Assembly: GCA_958370785.1 (NCBI GenBank)
Contig: CATXKN010000010.1
Span: 24,236-88,235 of the forward strand
Direction: 5' to 3'
From: an uncultured Collinsella sp.
Lineage (GTDB): Bacteria; Actinomycetota; Coriobacteriia; Coriobacteriales; Coriobacteriaceae
Length of the DNA stretch: 64,000 nucleotides
Shown one piece after another: positions 1 through 7,445 of the stretch. A program made the position numbers and the translations under genes. Every line of letters begins with the position of its first letter. The first letter of the stretch is position 1. Below the pieces are notes generated by a model. That model had not been told where the DNA came from, did no database searches, and was given only the letters and a program-made list of their open reading frames with translations.

Positions 1-449
1 TTGTCTGCCTGGGCGTTGTTCCATTTTTCGATGACAATCTGGGCGAATTTATCTTCGGAGGCCTCGTGAAGCAGATGGTACGAGCCGATGATCCAATCGA
101 GCGGGGCGACTTCGAGAAGGTCGCTAAAACACAAGCTGCTCATCCATTGCGTATAGGCCAAAACCCAGCCCGCCCAATACTGGGGCGAACGGTCGAACGG
201 ATAGGTCTCCCTGCATTCGACGGGGGTCAGTCCCGCATGAGCGATAATATCGCGCGCGAGCTCGTCGCCCGCCATGCCGCAGACGACGCGAGGCATACCG
301 CGCTCAAACTGTTTCATCTCAAGAGCGTTCGACAGGATCGCCGTCAACTCGGCTGGAGTCAGCCCTTGATCACAGAGGGCAAAATCGACCGCCTCGCCCA
401 GCGTTCTCATGGCATCCTCGAGATACATCTCACTGTAGGCGTGAGTCAT
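1..449 (-). CDS. Partial gene: partner of the DUF3990 protein, probable HTH-type antitoxin/regulator
   Basis: An open frame starts with ATG at 447-449 and runs off the left window edge, so only about 149 N-terminal residues are visible (beginning MTHAYSEMYLEDAMRTLG). The start overlaps the 3' end of the DUF3990 gene by about 20 bp, which indicates translational coupling. Conserved-looking stretches include GMAGDELARDII and DRSPQYWAGWVLAYTQW. From memory of similar gut-bacterial proteins, this N-terminal region is usually followed by a C-terminal XRE-type helix-turn-helix. That part would lie outside the window, so the regulator/antitoxin role is inference. Paired with the ADP-ribosyltransferase-like DUF3990 protein it would form a toxin-antitoxin-like module. 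Confidence 0.7.
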   Translation of the reverse strand, partial: MTHAYSEMYLEDAMRTLGEAVDFALCDQGLTPAELTAILSNALEMKQFERGMPRVVCGMAGDELARDIIAHAGLTPVECRETYPFDRSPQYWAGWVLAYTQWMSSLCFSDLLEVAPLDWIIGSYHLLHEASEDKFAQIVIEKWNNAQAD

Positions 450-1098
450 CGCCCGTCATCCCCTCTCGAATGATATCGACGATACGGATTCCTTCAAATG
501 GATTTTCGGCAAGTAGCTCCCGATACTGCGCCCTTGCAGCTTCATCTCGCTCCTTGGCCAATGGACCATACAGAGCTAGCGGCGCACGTTCAAATCCAGC
601 AAAACGAATGCTCTTAAACGCACGCTCGCTTATGAGCACAATCTGCTCTCCCAGGTTACCGAGCCTCATAGATCGACCAAGCTGATCGACGGTAATCGTA
701 TTGTTCACAAAAGCCCTGGCATAGCTAAAGTACGAGTCGTCCGCGCGCCATCCCCTAATCACATCGCAAGCGCTCGTGTCAGGTAGAAAGTGATCGTGGA
801 GATATTCGCACGCCCCCGCGGCAATGGCGGTATCTTTGCGAAAAGAGCGATGCTCAACGAGCAACGCTATCCAATGCAGGACACAATACTGCGGCGATAG
901 CAAGTCGAGAATTTTAAGATCGGCTATATCGAGTTCATAGCGATTCGCAAAGCCATCGGTATCACGCGAGCATGCCCATTCCCTTGCAAGATCGAGGCTC
1001 TCCGTGCAATAGAATCCCTGTCCATAGTCGTTATGGACTTTTCCCAGGCTAAGCTGGGGAGTCTCAATGATTTTCTGAGAACCATGCCACAGTTCCAC
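430..1098 (-). CDS. DUF3990 domain protein, ADP-ribosyltransferase-like toxin candidate
   Basis: 222 aa. The N-terminus reads MELWHGSQKI and is followed by DYGQGFYCTE (residues 24-33), the pattern typical of DUF3990 (HGS followed by DFG-x-GFY-x-T). This family is generally regarded as having an ADP-ribosyltransferase-like fold; the molecular target is unknown. A GTG start at 1098 is supported by AGGAG about 8 nt upstream. The gene precedes and overlaps the partial gene at 1-449, so the two are probably co-transcribed. Two TATC...GATA palindromes sit directly upstream (1116-1131 and 1143-1158) and probably mediate autoregulation. No catalytic role is demonstrated; toxin is an inference from family and gene pairing. 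Confidence 0.8.
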   Translation of the reverse strand: MELWHGSQKIIETPQLSLGKVHNDYGQGFYCTESLDLAREWACSRDTDGFANRYELDIADLKILDLLSPQYCVLHWIALLVEHRSFRKDTAIAAGACEYLHDHFLPDTSACDVIRGWRADDSYFSYARAFVNNTITVDQLGRSMRLGNLGEQIVLISERAFKSIRFAGFERAPLALYGPLAKERDEAARAQYRELLAENPFEGIRIVDIIREGMTGDDSRLQ

Positions 1099-1109
1099 GC
1101 GAGTCTCCT

Positions 1110-1164
1110 AACAGGTATCGCTCTAGCGATAGTTTACCAGAGTATCGTCAGAGTGATACCTGTT
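1110..1164 (-). promoter_or_regulatory. Twin palindromic operators in front of the DUF3990 module
   Basis: TATCGCTCTAGCGATA at 1116-1131 is a perfect 7-bp inverted repeat with a 2-nt spacer. TATCGTCAGAGTGATA at 1143-1158 is a weaker version, 27 bp away centre to centre. They are nested in a larger inverted repeat: AACAGGTATC at 1110-1119 against GATACCTGTT at 1155-1164. The block lies 18-66 bp upstream of the GTG start, where the promoter must be, so it fits an autorepressor site for the neighbouring putative HTH protein. Confidence 0.6.
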
Positions 1165-1231
1165 ATCAGGCGTATTCGACCGCCGCCCTTGCTCCAGGCT
1201 CTCCGACAGAATAGATATCGCTTGTTATTAG

Positions 1232-1264
1232 AGGAGCCTTCAATCAATGCGATTGAAGGCTCCT
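1232..1264. repeat. Perfect 14-bp stem hairpin in the intergenic region
   Basis: AGGAGCCTTCAATC (1232-1245) is the exact reverse complement of 1251-1264, with a 5-nt loop. The stem is very stable, but neither side has a convincing T-tract. A bidirectional terminator or a DNA palindrome are both possible. The surrounding stretch (about 1165-1470) holds no credible gene. Confidence 0.5.
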
Positions 1265-1279
1265 TCTCCGCGAGCATTA

Positions 1280-1363
1280 TTTTGATTGCGTTGGTCGTGC
1301 TCTGCGACCAAGATCTTCTCGGTAGGCTTTCTTTTGATTCCGTTGGTCGCGCCTTACGACCAA
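1280..1363. repeat. Two tandem hairpin units TTGGTCG-N7-CGACCAA
   Basis: Two copies of a unit beginning TTTTGATTSCG are followed by a hairpin with arms TTGGTCG and CGACCAA and a 7-nt loop. The hairpins are at 1291-1311 and 1343-1363, so the period is 52 bp. Arms and the 5' flank are conserved while loops differ. This could be a paired protein-binding site or degenerate repeat; no function is assigned. Confidence 0.5.
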
Positions 1364-1470
1364 ATCTTAGCCAAGCATATAAATTAATGAGAAGCGGCGC
1401 AAGGCGAGCTTAGATGCACCAAGGTTTTGCGAGTGAATCCGTATCTGTGAAACGTTCCTAACTAGACCGA

Positions 1471-2247
1471 CTACGCAGCTAGCATGGGAACATAGGAGTC
1501 CTGATCGACGCCCCAAATAATTGGTGTCAGTCCGTAGTTTTTGCAAGCTTCGATAGACTCGGGTGGGACAAAACCATCTTTAGTGTTGGTGGAGTTTAGA
1601 AAAACAACTCCTTCGCAATCGTTGCGTGCCGACTTAATGTCTTCCCATCCAAATAGCGCGTTTTGAATTCCCTGCTTACCTGGATTATTTACCGTTTTAA
1701 TTAGGCGCATGGGCCTTCTTTTATTTTTGCCGATTGCATAGTCAAATTTAAACGAAAGTCCGGATCGGCCCTGGAAGGACGGCCCGAGTACATAAGGGAT
1801 TTCATTTTCGAGCAGCCAATTGCCGACATCTTCAGTGAAGAGGTTTCTCACGCTGCTTTGAGATAGCAAAAACATATCATCAACAGAGGCCATAGCTTGG
1901 AGAAGCATATTCATCTTCATGGGAAGATCCGTTGCAGAAGCCGTCATGCACAGTTCGCCATCTTTTTCCTTTACGGAAAAGCCGGATAGAATCGAATTCA
2001 GCTTTTCGATTCGCTGCCCTTTCATGGAGAATCCAGATAATTCAAGATCATTGATGGTTTCGCCAAGATCTGAAATGATATAGCCACCAGCTGGGTCGTC
2101 GCCAAGGTATACCCGCATGCAATCGTTGTTTCGATTGAGCATAGGCGTGGAGATGCAGACACCATTACCTTGCTGGACCGGCACCATATTTGCTTCTACG
2201 AACTTGGCGTACGCGCTAATAAAGCCCCGAGCCTGTTCTACATTCAT
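1471..2247 (-). CDS. DUF1828/DUF1829 domain protein
   Basis: 258 aa, no signal peptide or membrane segment. The N-terminal half (CISTPMLNRNNDCMRVYLGDD, then YIISDLGETINDLELSG near residues 55-72) matches the DUF1828 pattern. The C-terminal half (FDYAIGKNKRRPMRLIKTVN near 168-187, then VVFLNSTN) matches DUF1829, which often follows it. These domains are common in mobile regions and prophage-like islands; their biochemical activity is not established. ATG start at 2247 has a strong SD (GGGGGTGTGAG) in the end of the preceding gene, whose stop is 1 nt away, so the pair is coupled. Toxin, nuclease or phage-related roles are all speculation. Confidence 0.75.
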   Translation of the reverse strand: MNVEQARGFISAYAKFVEANMVPVQQGNGVCISTPMLNRNNDCMRVYLGDDPAGGYIISDLGETINDLELSGFSMKGQRIEKLNSILSGFSVKEKDGELCMTASATDLPMKMNMLLQAMASVDDMFLLSQSSVRNLFTEDVGNWLLENEIPYVLGPSFQGRSGLSFKFDYAIGKNKRRPMRLIKTVNNPGKQGIQNALFGWEDIKSARNDCEGVVFLNSTNTKDGFVPPESIEACKNYGLTPIIWGVDQDSYVPMLAA

Positions 2248-2248
2248 C

Positions 2249-2770
2249 TCACACCCCCAAAGATAGCTCTACTTTAAGCTTGTCTGTAATATTACAAGTT
2301 TCCTGAAATGACCAAAAGAGCGATGCAAAATCGTAGCTCTTGGGTTTAAGAATATTCTGACTCGGAATGCCACAAGCCCATTTGGCACCGTATCCATCTA
2401 AATCAAAATGAACATGGGTACCAACGATCAGCGACCCGTCCGGATTCCTATGACGAAGGACCTCTGGGTTATCGCTATAGTCGAGACGAATCAATGGACG
2501 ATCTGATACGCGTGTCTGCATGGTGCTTTTTCTGTCAGCAGAAAGTCCAAGGATTAAGGATGAACTTCTTTTATTCTCAGTGAGATCAAGATAGAACTTA
2601 AGGGCTTTATTCTCATTGGCAACGAGTTCGATTAGCGTTTTATCTCCAGGCGCAGGCCATTGTTTACGATATTGCATATCGCGCACATCTTTGGACATCA
2701 AGATGTATTCGCGGGCAGTTGAATTCATGTCGTTCCAGGTGATGGCGTTCACAGCAGTTCCAATCCTCAC
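2249..2770 (-). CDS. Hypothetical protein coupled to the DUF1828/1829 gene
   Basis: 173 aa as drawn from a GTG at 2770. An internal ATG giving MNSTAREYILMSKD is a plausible alternative because neither start has a clear SD. I do not recognise the family with certainty; a relation to the DUF6978-like small proteins that accompany DUF1828 genes is only a guess. The protein is soluble, and its C-terminal half contains VGTHVHFDLDGYGAKWA, a striking His/Asp-containing strand. Its stop lies 1 nt from the start of the DUF1828/1829 gene, so the two are translationally coupled and probably act as a pair. Confidence 0.6.
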   Translation of the reverse strand: MRIGTAVNAITWNDMNSTAREYILMSKDVRDMQYRKQWPAPGDKTLIELVANENKALKFYLDLTENKRSSSLILGLSADRKSTMQTRVSDRPLIRLDYSDNPEVLRHRNPDGSLIVGTHVHFDLDGYGAKWACGIPSQNILKPKSYDFASLFWSFQETCNITDKLKVELSLGV

Positions 2771-3082
2771 GGCAATTGCCGAATAATCTCACCTTATGGT
2801 AAAGGCTCGTTGCGACAGAAATTTGAAGATATAGGGGAAGCGTTACTTTTAGGTGCTTCGTTCATTATGTGTGCATCATATCGGTCCAACAAGATGCATC
2901 GATGCACCGACAGTAGCAAGGCGTGACCCCAGGAGCAAAGGAATTCTCGGTCCAAAAGACCTGCTCCCGTTCGGGAACCCAGCTTAATCCATCCCAAGTC
3001 AGCCTTGCTTTGGTCGGAACTATATCACCATGGGTTCAGGCTATGCTAGCCAGCGAGATATTTCCGATGCCCATCGTGGTAC
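2771..3082. other. Intergenic stretch without a credible gene
   Basis: About 310 bp between the 173-aa gene and the terminator of the small hypothetical gene. A 67-codon minus-strand frame exists here but is rich in Ser, Leu and Arg and has no SD, so I do not call it. The upstream promoter of the 2249-2770 / 1471-2247 pair should lie here; no clear -35/-10 pair was identified. Confidence 0.4.
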
Positions 3083-3108
3083 AAAAAAGGTGAGGTACGT
3101 ACCTCACC
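3083..3108 (-). terminator. Rho-independent terminator after the 84-aa hypothetical gene
   Basis: A perfect 20-bp palindrome (GGTGAGGTAC / GTACCTCACC) at 3089-3108 is followed on the minus strand by TTTTTT. It ends the transcript of the gene at 3183-3437. Confidence 0.8.
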
Positions 3109-3182
3109 AGTCTGACACTTCCGAGGCAATCGCCTCGTCGTTTATCGAATTTTCTCACACTCTAGAAGATTTTAGGGCTGGG

Positions 3183-3437
3183 TTAAGATGATCGGCGGCG
3201 TCCGGCATGCTCGAAGATGAGCGGCGCATTTGACCTGACGAACTCGGTTAAGAAATCCAGGTCATCAGCAGTAAATCCTTCGACGTTGAACCATTTGACC
3301 GCAGGCAAGAAGCATTCCGCATGGTCAAAGCCAAAGTCAACCGGGCGCTCGACGGCTACGCGAACGGTTCCGTCTTCTCTTGTCTCTGAGTAGGCAAACT
3401 GGGTGCCATCATCAAGCTGAACATAGCTCCAAAACAT
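3183..3437 (-). CDS. Small hypothetical protein (84 aa)
   Basis: The start is the ATG at 3437, which has AAGAAGG 8 nt upstream. The longer frame to 3572 lacks an SD, and its extra residues look non-coding. The protein (MFWSYVQLDDGTQFAYSETR...) is small, acidic and soluble, with a probable N-terminal beta-sheet (QFAYSETREDGTVRVAVERP) and a helical C-terminus ending in AGRRRSS. I do not recognise the family. It is monocistronic, with its own strong terminator at 3083-3108, and sits in the accessory island. Confidence 0.6.
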   Translation of the reverse strand: MFWSYVQLDDGTQFAYSETREDGTVRVAVERPVDFGFDHAECFLPAVKWFNVEGFTADDLDFLTEFVRSNAPLIFEHAGRRRSS

Positions 3438-3601
3438 GACTACCTTCTTATTGTTTGCATTTGAGTATAAAGAACGGAGTGGATTTAACACGAGGTGAAT
3501 TGAATTAATCCAATAAGACCCGAACCCTGCCGGCTGTCTGCACAAGCGATAGTCCTTGTTGCGGAAATGCATATGGCTGCACGTTAGACATTGTATGCAT
3601 G

Positions 3602-3634
3602 AAAAAGCAACGCTCCCTTGCCGAAAGCGTTGCC
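3602..3634 (-). terminator. Rho-independent terminator after the LPKTG protein gene
   Basis: On the minus strand GCAACGCT pairs with AGCGTTGC (3607-3614 and 3626-3633) and is followed by TTTTTC. It lies about 50 bp downstream of the stop of the surface-protein gene. Confidence 0.75.
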
Positions 3635-3685
3635 GTTAAAGCTCCTACAGAGCTCTTGTATTGCTGACAGATGCGTCGTACCGCA

Positions 3686-4780
3686 TCAGCAGCGATATGC
3701 GGCGCTCAGAAGCGCTGTCCCCAGCAGGAATATCGTTAAGGAGGCAGCTATCCAGTGGCTGTCGCCGGTCTTGGGAAGCGCCGGTGTTGTTGCCATAGTG
3801 GATTTGGGCTTGGTCGTCGTGGTGGCTGTTGTCTTGTTGACCGTCGTCTTGGGCGACGTTGCCGCGGGCTTCACCGCAGGATCCGTCGCCGGCCCCGCAC
3901 CGGGTTGCCCCGCAGCAGGGTCGGCGCCACCAGTAGGCTCGCCAGTGCCATCCCCCGGCACCTTGCCGCTGGGTGTAACGGTCTCCCCCGCCGGGGCGGT
4001 GGCGCCATCGGGCTCAATCACCACATGCGTGGCCACGGCCCCACCAGCATCTACCACGCTAGCAGCGCCAAAGGATCCGCCTGCAGGCGTCACAAAGTGC
4101 GCGGCCACGAGCGACCCGCGATCGCAGGCAATGCCGGCATCCGTACCAGTTGCATCCAGCCAGGACGCATCCACGACAAGCGTCTTGCTCGCCGCGTCTG
4201 TCCCAAATCCCTCGTCGAGCAAGCGCACGCCATAAAAGTGCAAGCCAGTATCGGAACCCGCGCCCACAGCAGCAAGGTGCCCGCCGCCGCGAACGGTCAA
4301 GCTACCTGCGGCAATGCCCGCCACGGTCTGACCAATAACGCCTGCCCCGTCGGCCCTGGCATCGACCGTGCAGCCGTCCACCACCAGCGCCTGGGCCACA
4401 TGGATCCCGCATTGCGAACCCGTAGCCGTGAGCGAGCCAGAGCCGCGAAGCGTAAGGTTTCCCCACACCTCCATGCCGCTCATGGAAATGTCCGCATCAG
4501 GCGCATGCGTCTCGACCATGGAGTTTTGCCCCACAAGCGTCACCACCAGATTGCCATCGGCGCCGATGGCCTCGCCCGCATAGCCGGTTAGCTCAAGATG
4601 TTCGGCATCGGTCCAAGCCCATCCGGGACCCGACACGCCCGGCTCGCAGTACGTGTCACCCGCAATGAACAGGCTGTCCGCACCCGCGGCATAAGAAGGT
4701 CCGCCCAGCAAAACGCATAGGCAGACCATGACAGTAAACAGGATGTAGTTTCGGCTAGTGTGGAACGCGGTGGCAAACAT
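3686..4780 (-). CDS. LPXTG-anchored surface protein with carbohydrate-binding-like beta-helix repeats
   Basis: 364 aa from the ATG at 4780, which has GGAG 5 nt upstream; the longer frame begins with an SD-less TTG. The N-terminal signal peptide (about residues 11-33, core FTVMVCLCVLLGG) ends near SYAAGA. The middle has repeated beta-strand modules such as LTLRGSGSLTATGS, LTVRGGGHLAAVG and LVVDASWLDATG, which resemble Cthe_2159-type carbohydrate-binding or right-handed beta-helix proteins. Residues about 275-330 form a Pro/Gly/Thr-rich wall-spanning linker. The sorting signal LPKTG is followed by a hydrophobic stretch and a short YRC tail. It would be covalently attached to peptidoglycan by a housekeeping sortase encoded elsewhere. 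Ligand unknown; adhesion or glycan binding is inference. Confidence 0.8.
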   Translation of the reverse strand: MFATAFHTSRNYILFTVMVCLCVLLGGPSYAAGADSLFIAGDTYCEPGVSGPGWAWTDAEHLELTGYAGEAIGADGNLVVTLVGQNSMVETHAPDADISMSGMEVWGNLTLRGSGSLTATGSQCGIHVAQALVVDGCTVDARADGAGVIGQTVAGIAAGSLTVRGGGHLAAVGAGSDTGLHFYGVRLLDEGFGTDAASKTLVVDASWLDATGTDAGIACDRGSLVAAHFVTPAGGSFGAASVVDAGGAVATHVVIEPDGATAPAGETVTPSGKVPGDGTGEPTGGADPAAGQPGAGPATDPAVKPAATSPKTTVNKTTATTTTKPKSTMATTPALPKTGDSHWIAASLTIFLLGTALLSAAYRC

Positions 4781-5075
4781 AACCGCTCCGATCTTCGCAA
4801 GAGCCAATGGAAACTGCGCCAGAAAAGTACCTGGTAGCAGCAGTTATCAGTGTAGCGATATCAAGCAAGGGACGATGAAGAAACCTGCGATCGAACCCCG
4901 AAATTAGGTGTAAATCGTTTTGCCAGTCGGTGAAAGGAGGACTGCTGCGATTGAGTACAGCAATTCTTAAGAGACTCCAGGCCACGTGCATCCTGGGACA
5001 CGAGAATAACGGTTCCTGCTTTGCGGAATCGCAAACGCTCGTGACCAGTTCATCAATCAAAGCAATTTAATTGCA

Positions 5076-6584
5076 CTAGGAAAATAAGCCTCTATGCGAT
5101 TCGGCACACTGTTCAAGAAATGCGCCTGCTTGGCACAGTCGGCTTTGCGAATTTGTATGCATGACGTCATCGCCGGTATATAGATTGGCGAAGCTGGATA
5201 TTGCTCCCGCCATTCCGATAAGGTGATTAATATCGGACTCAAGAGCGGATGAGTCGATTGAATACGGAAGGTTGAGAGCGTCTTCAGTCACCTTATCAGC
5301 AAGTTTTTTATTTTGCGCGCAAAGTGCCATTAGCTCGCTTTCGTCAATTCCTCCATTTAAAACGCGATTAAAAGCTGAGCTGATCTTTTCCATTAGATAG
5401 CTTGCCCTTACATATAAGCTCGAGAGCACCGAAGCTAACGCGGCTTTATCCATGCAGTGTTCCCGCTGACTTTGTTGAAGATCCCCGTAGCATTTCAATC
5501 TTTCATATGAAAGAGAACCAAATTTAAGGCGAGCATTTTTATCGAGGCGAATGTGGGAGATAGAACTGTTTTCCCAATATACGCGCCATTTTGGGTTGTT
5601 TATCAGCAAGTCGGTACTTTTTGGAAATACGTCGAAAACGATACTTGTGAGGGGTTTATTAGCGAGGCTGCACTCCTCCTCCTCATTTTCGAATAAAGGG
5701 TTTCGTTCCATCTTCTCTATTATTTCAGGGGATTCAAGTATAGGCAGGATTTCTTCAATTTGAACCGTAAGGTCTTCGCCTAATAAAACGGAAACCCTAG
5801 CCCTGCGGTAGTCATTTGAATTCATGCTATTGGCGACAAAGTGGATGTTGGATTCATTAAAAAGATAGGGGCCAGATTTTTCAAACACCTTGCCCCTCGA
5901 TTTAAACACTCCGTCACAGGCATACATGTTGCGAACGATTGGGTGCATTACTTTATTTAACTCAATGCTGTTGTGAACGCCCATTGCGCAATTCATCATT
6001 TCTATGGCAGCCGAAACTGGACAGTAAGGGCTATCAACATCATTAAAGCAGTCAAATGCAACCTTTAACACGCCAGTGAAGATGCTCGGACAATCGACGG
6101 CGCCGGCATAGGAACTCTCGCCCTTTTCAGAAGAAGCAATTAGCGTGTATCCCTTTGAAGAATGCTCAAGGAAATCATAGGAAGCCTCGCAAATGCTCGC
6201 TGATCCTGAACTGCATGAATCAAGAATTACTAAACCGTGAGGAAAGCTGTCTTCAAATATCTTAAGAATCGATGGCAGAGCAACCTGTCCACCATCTGTT
6301 CCGTACATTGTAAAAACTGCATTATCCCCAATGATCGAAGTGCCGCCGTGGCCTGAATAATAAAAAACGAACGACTCTTCATCCGCATTGTCTTTGCAAA
6401 ATTGGGCAACCATCATCTCAAAGAACGGAGTCTCCAATTCGCCAGTTAGCTCTGTGATTTTGGCCCCATCAATGTTGAGTACTGTTCGGCAGAGTTTATG
6501 CATTACACCTATATCGACCTTTGCTGAGGGCAAGAGATCCATATTCTCATAATCACCAAGGCTGATTAATAGTGCGCATGCCAT
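5076..6584 (-). CDS. Caspase family (peptidase C14, metacaspase-like) protease
   Basis: 502 aa. The N-terminal ~230 residues are a caspase-fold domain: MACALLISLGDYENMDLLP at the start, catalytic His79 in YYSGHGG, catalytic Cys124 in LDSCSSGSA, and a late STSE-like loop (IASSEKGESSYAG). Both catalytic residues are present, so an active protease is expected. Residues about 240-502 are an unrecognised, largely helical region. ATG at 6584 has GGAG 7 nt upstream. The gene lies 75 bp downstream of the giant nuclease-STAND gene on the same strand, so the two are likely one operon. By analogy with caspases linked to bacterial STAND immune sensors, it may cleave a cellular or partner target on activation. 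No gasdermin-like gene was seen nearby. Codon use is more AT-rich than in the core genes, suggesting horizontal acquisition. Confidence 0.85.
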   Translation of the reverse strand: MACALLISLGDYENMDLLPSAKVDIGVMHKLCRTVLNIDGAKITELTGELETPFFEMMVAQFCKDNADEESFVFYYSGHGGTSIIGDNAVFTMYGTDGGQVALPSILKIFEDSFPHGLVILDSCSSGSASICEASYDFLEHSSKGYTLIASSEKGESSYAGAVDCPSIFTGVLKVAFDCFNDVDSPYCPVSAAIEMMNCAMGVHNSIELNKVMHPIVRNMYACDGVFKSRGKVFEKSGPYLFNESNIHFVANSMNSNDYRRARVSVLLGEDLTVQIEEILPILESPEIIEKMERNPLFENEEEECSLANKPLTSIVFDVFPKSTDLLINNPKWRVYWENSSISHIRLDKNARLKFGSLSYERLKCYGDLQQSQREHCMDKAALASVLSSLYVRASYLMEKISSAFNRVLNGGIDESELMALCAQNKKLADKVTEDALNLPYSIDSSALESDINHLIGMAGAISSFANLYTGDDVMHTNSQSRLCQAGAFLEQCAESHRGLFS

Positions 6585-6659
6585 GAACTATCTCCTATTG
6601 GTTGAATAATTTATGCCGGCCCATCCACCTATGTGTCACAGTTCTTGCGGTTCATGCGG

Positions 6660-7445
6660 TCATTTCTCAAAAGGTGACATCATTTTAATGGCCTCGTTCA
6701 CGTCATATCGATCCTTAATCTGGTCGACATGATTGCTCGACTCCGCTGACCAATAGATGCGACATCCATGTTCTTTTGCGGCTTTCTCTACGAGCTCCTT
6801 GCTAAAGACCCACCTCCATAACCGCGGCTGTTGGTAGTAGGCAGAAAGATGAAAGCCCTTTTCCACGGGGAAGCAAAACTGCTCGAACCAAGTAACTCGG
6901 TTTCCTAGCAAATCAACCCAAACTAGAGGATTGTCGATTTTCGGAATGAAGCCAAGCATCCTCATAGCACAGGAAGGGAATACCTGGCAATCGCAGAACG
7001 TCATGGTTATGCAACCGGCCAGCGCATTGCACAAGGATACGCTGTTTCGGGAAAAGGAGGAGGCCATTCCCCCTCCTTCTGCCGACAGTAGTCCGTAGCA
7101 TCCGTACTCCCTATCAATAACGTCGTCTGGGTTTTTGCAATCAAACGACGTTATTCGAGCGGAGCCATAATACTCGTATTGTTCAGCTTGGCTCCCGTAT
7201 GGGATATACAGCTTCCAGCCTAGGCACGCCTCGCCCTCATTCAACTCGATCATGGGCAGTCTGGCCGCGACGTATTCTGCTTCTTCAATAACTCCAGCCT
7301 CGAATAACTCGATAGCCTTTGACACCCCGAATGCCACCGGGTCCTTAAAAAAGGGAAAATGCGAGAAGCACCATACGTCAGCAGGGTCCACAAGGATCGA
7401 AGCGGCAACGCAGCCCGGAATGGCCTGCCAACGCCCATGGCACAT
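6660..7445 (-). pseudogene. Displaced C-terminal part of the giant nuclease-STAND protein
   Basis: This frame (MCHGRWQAIPGCVAASILVD...) encodes natural-looking protein sequence and stays open upstream of its first ATG to about 7507, overlapping the end of the giant ORF in another frame. Joining the two at the G3 run 7475-7477 (one extra G) gives a continuous product through ...RADRGDYGQELLYAEMCHGR. So this is most likely the last ~270 residues of that protein rather than a separate gene. It is Trp/Tyr/Cys-rich with many short strands (WKLYIPYGSQAEQYEYYGSA); I do not recognise a domain. It ends 75 bp before the caspase gene. Confidence 0.7.

Noticed and set aside
1232..1363. CRISPR-like array
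   Set aside because: Only two 52-bp units plus one unrelated hairpin; no regular spacer pattern and no cas genes in the window.
2794..2997. 67-codon minus-strand frame in the island
   Set aside because: No SD, no family, low-complexity composition.
4781..5075. Gasdermin-like or other effector gene next to the caspase
   Set aside because: The gap holds only short frames without an SD or a hydrophobic N-terminal helix pattern; no candidate partner was seen.
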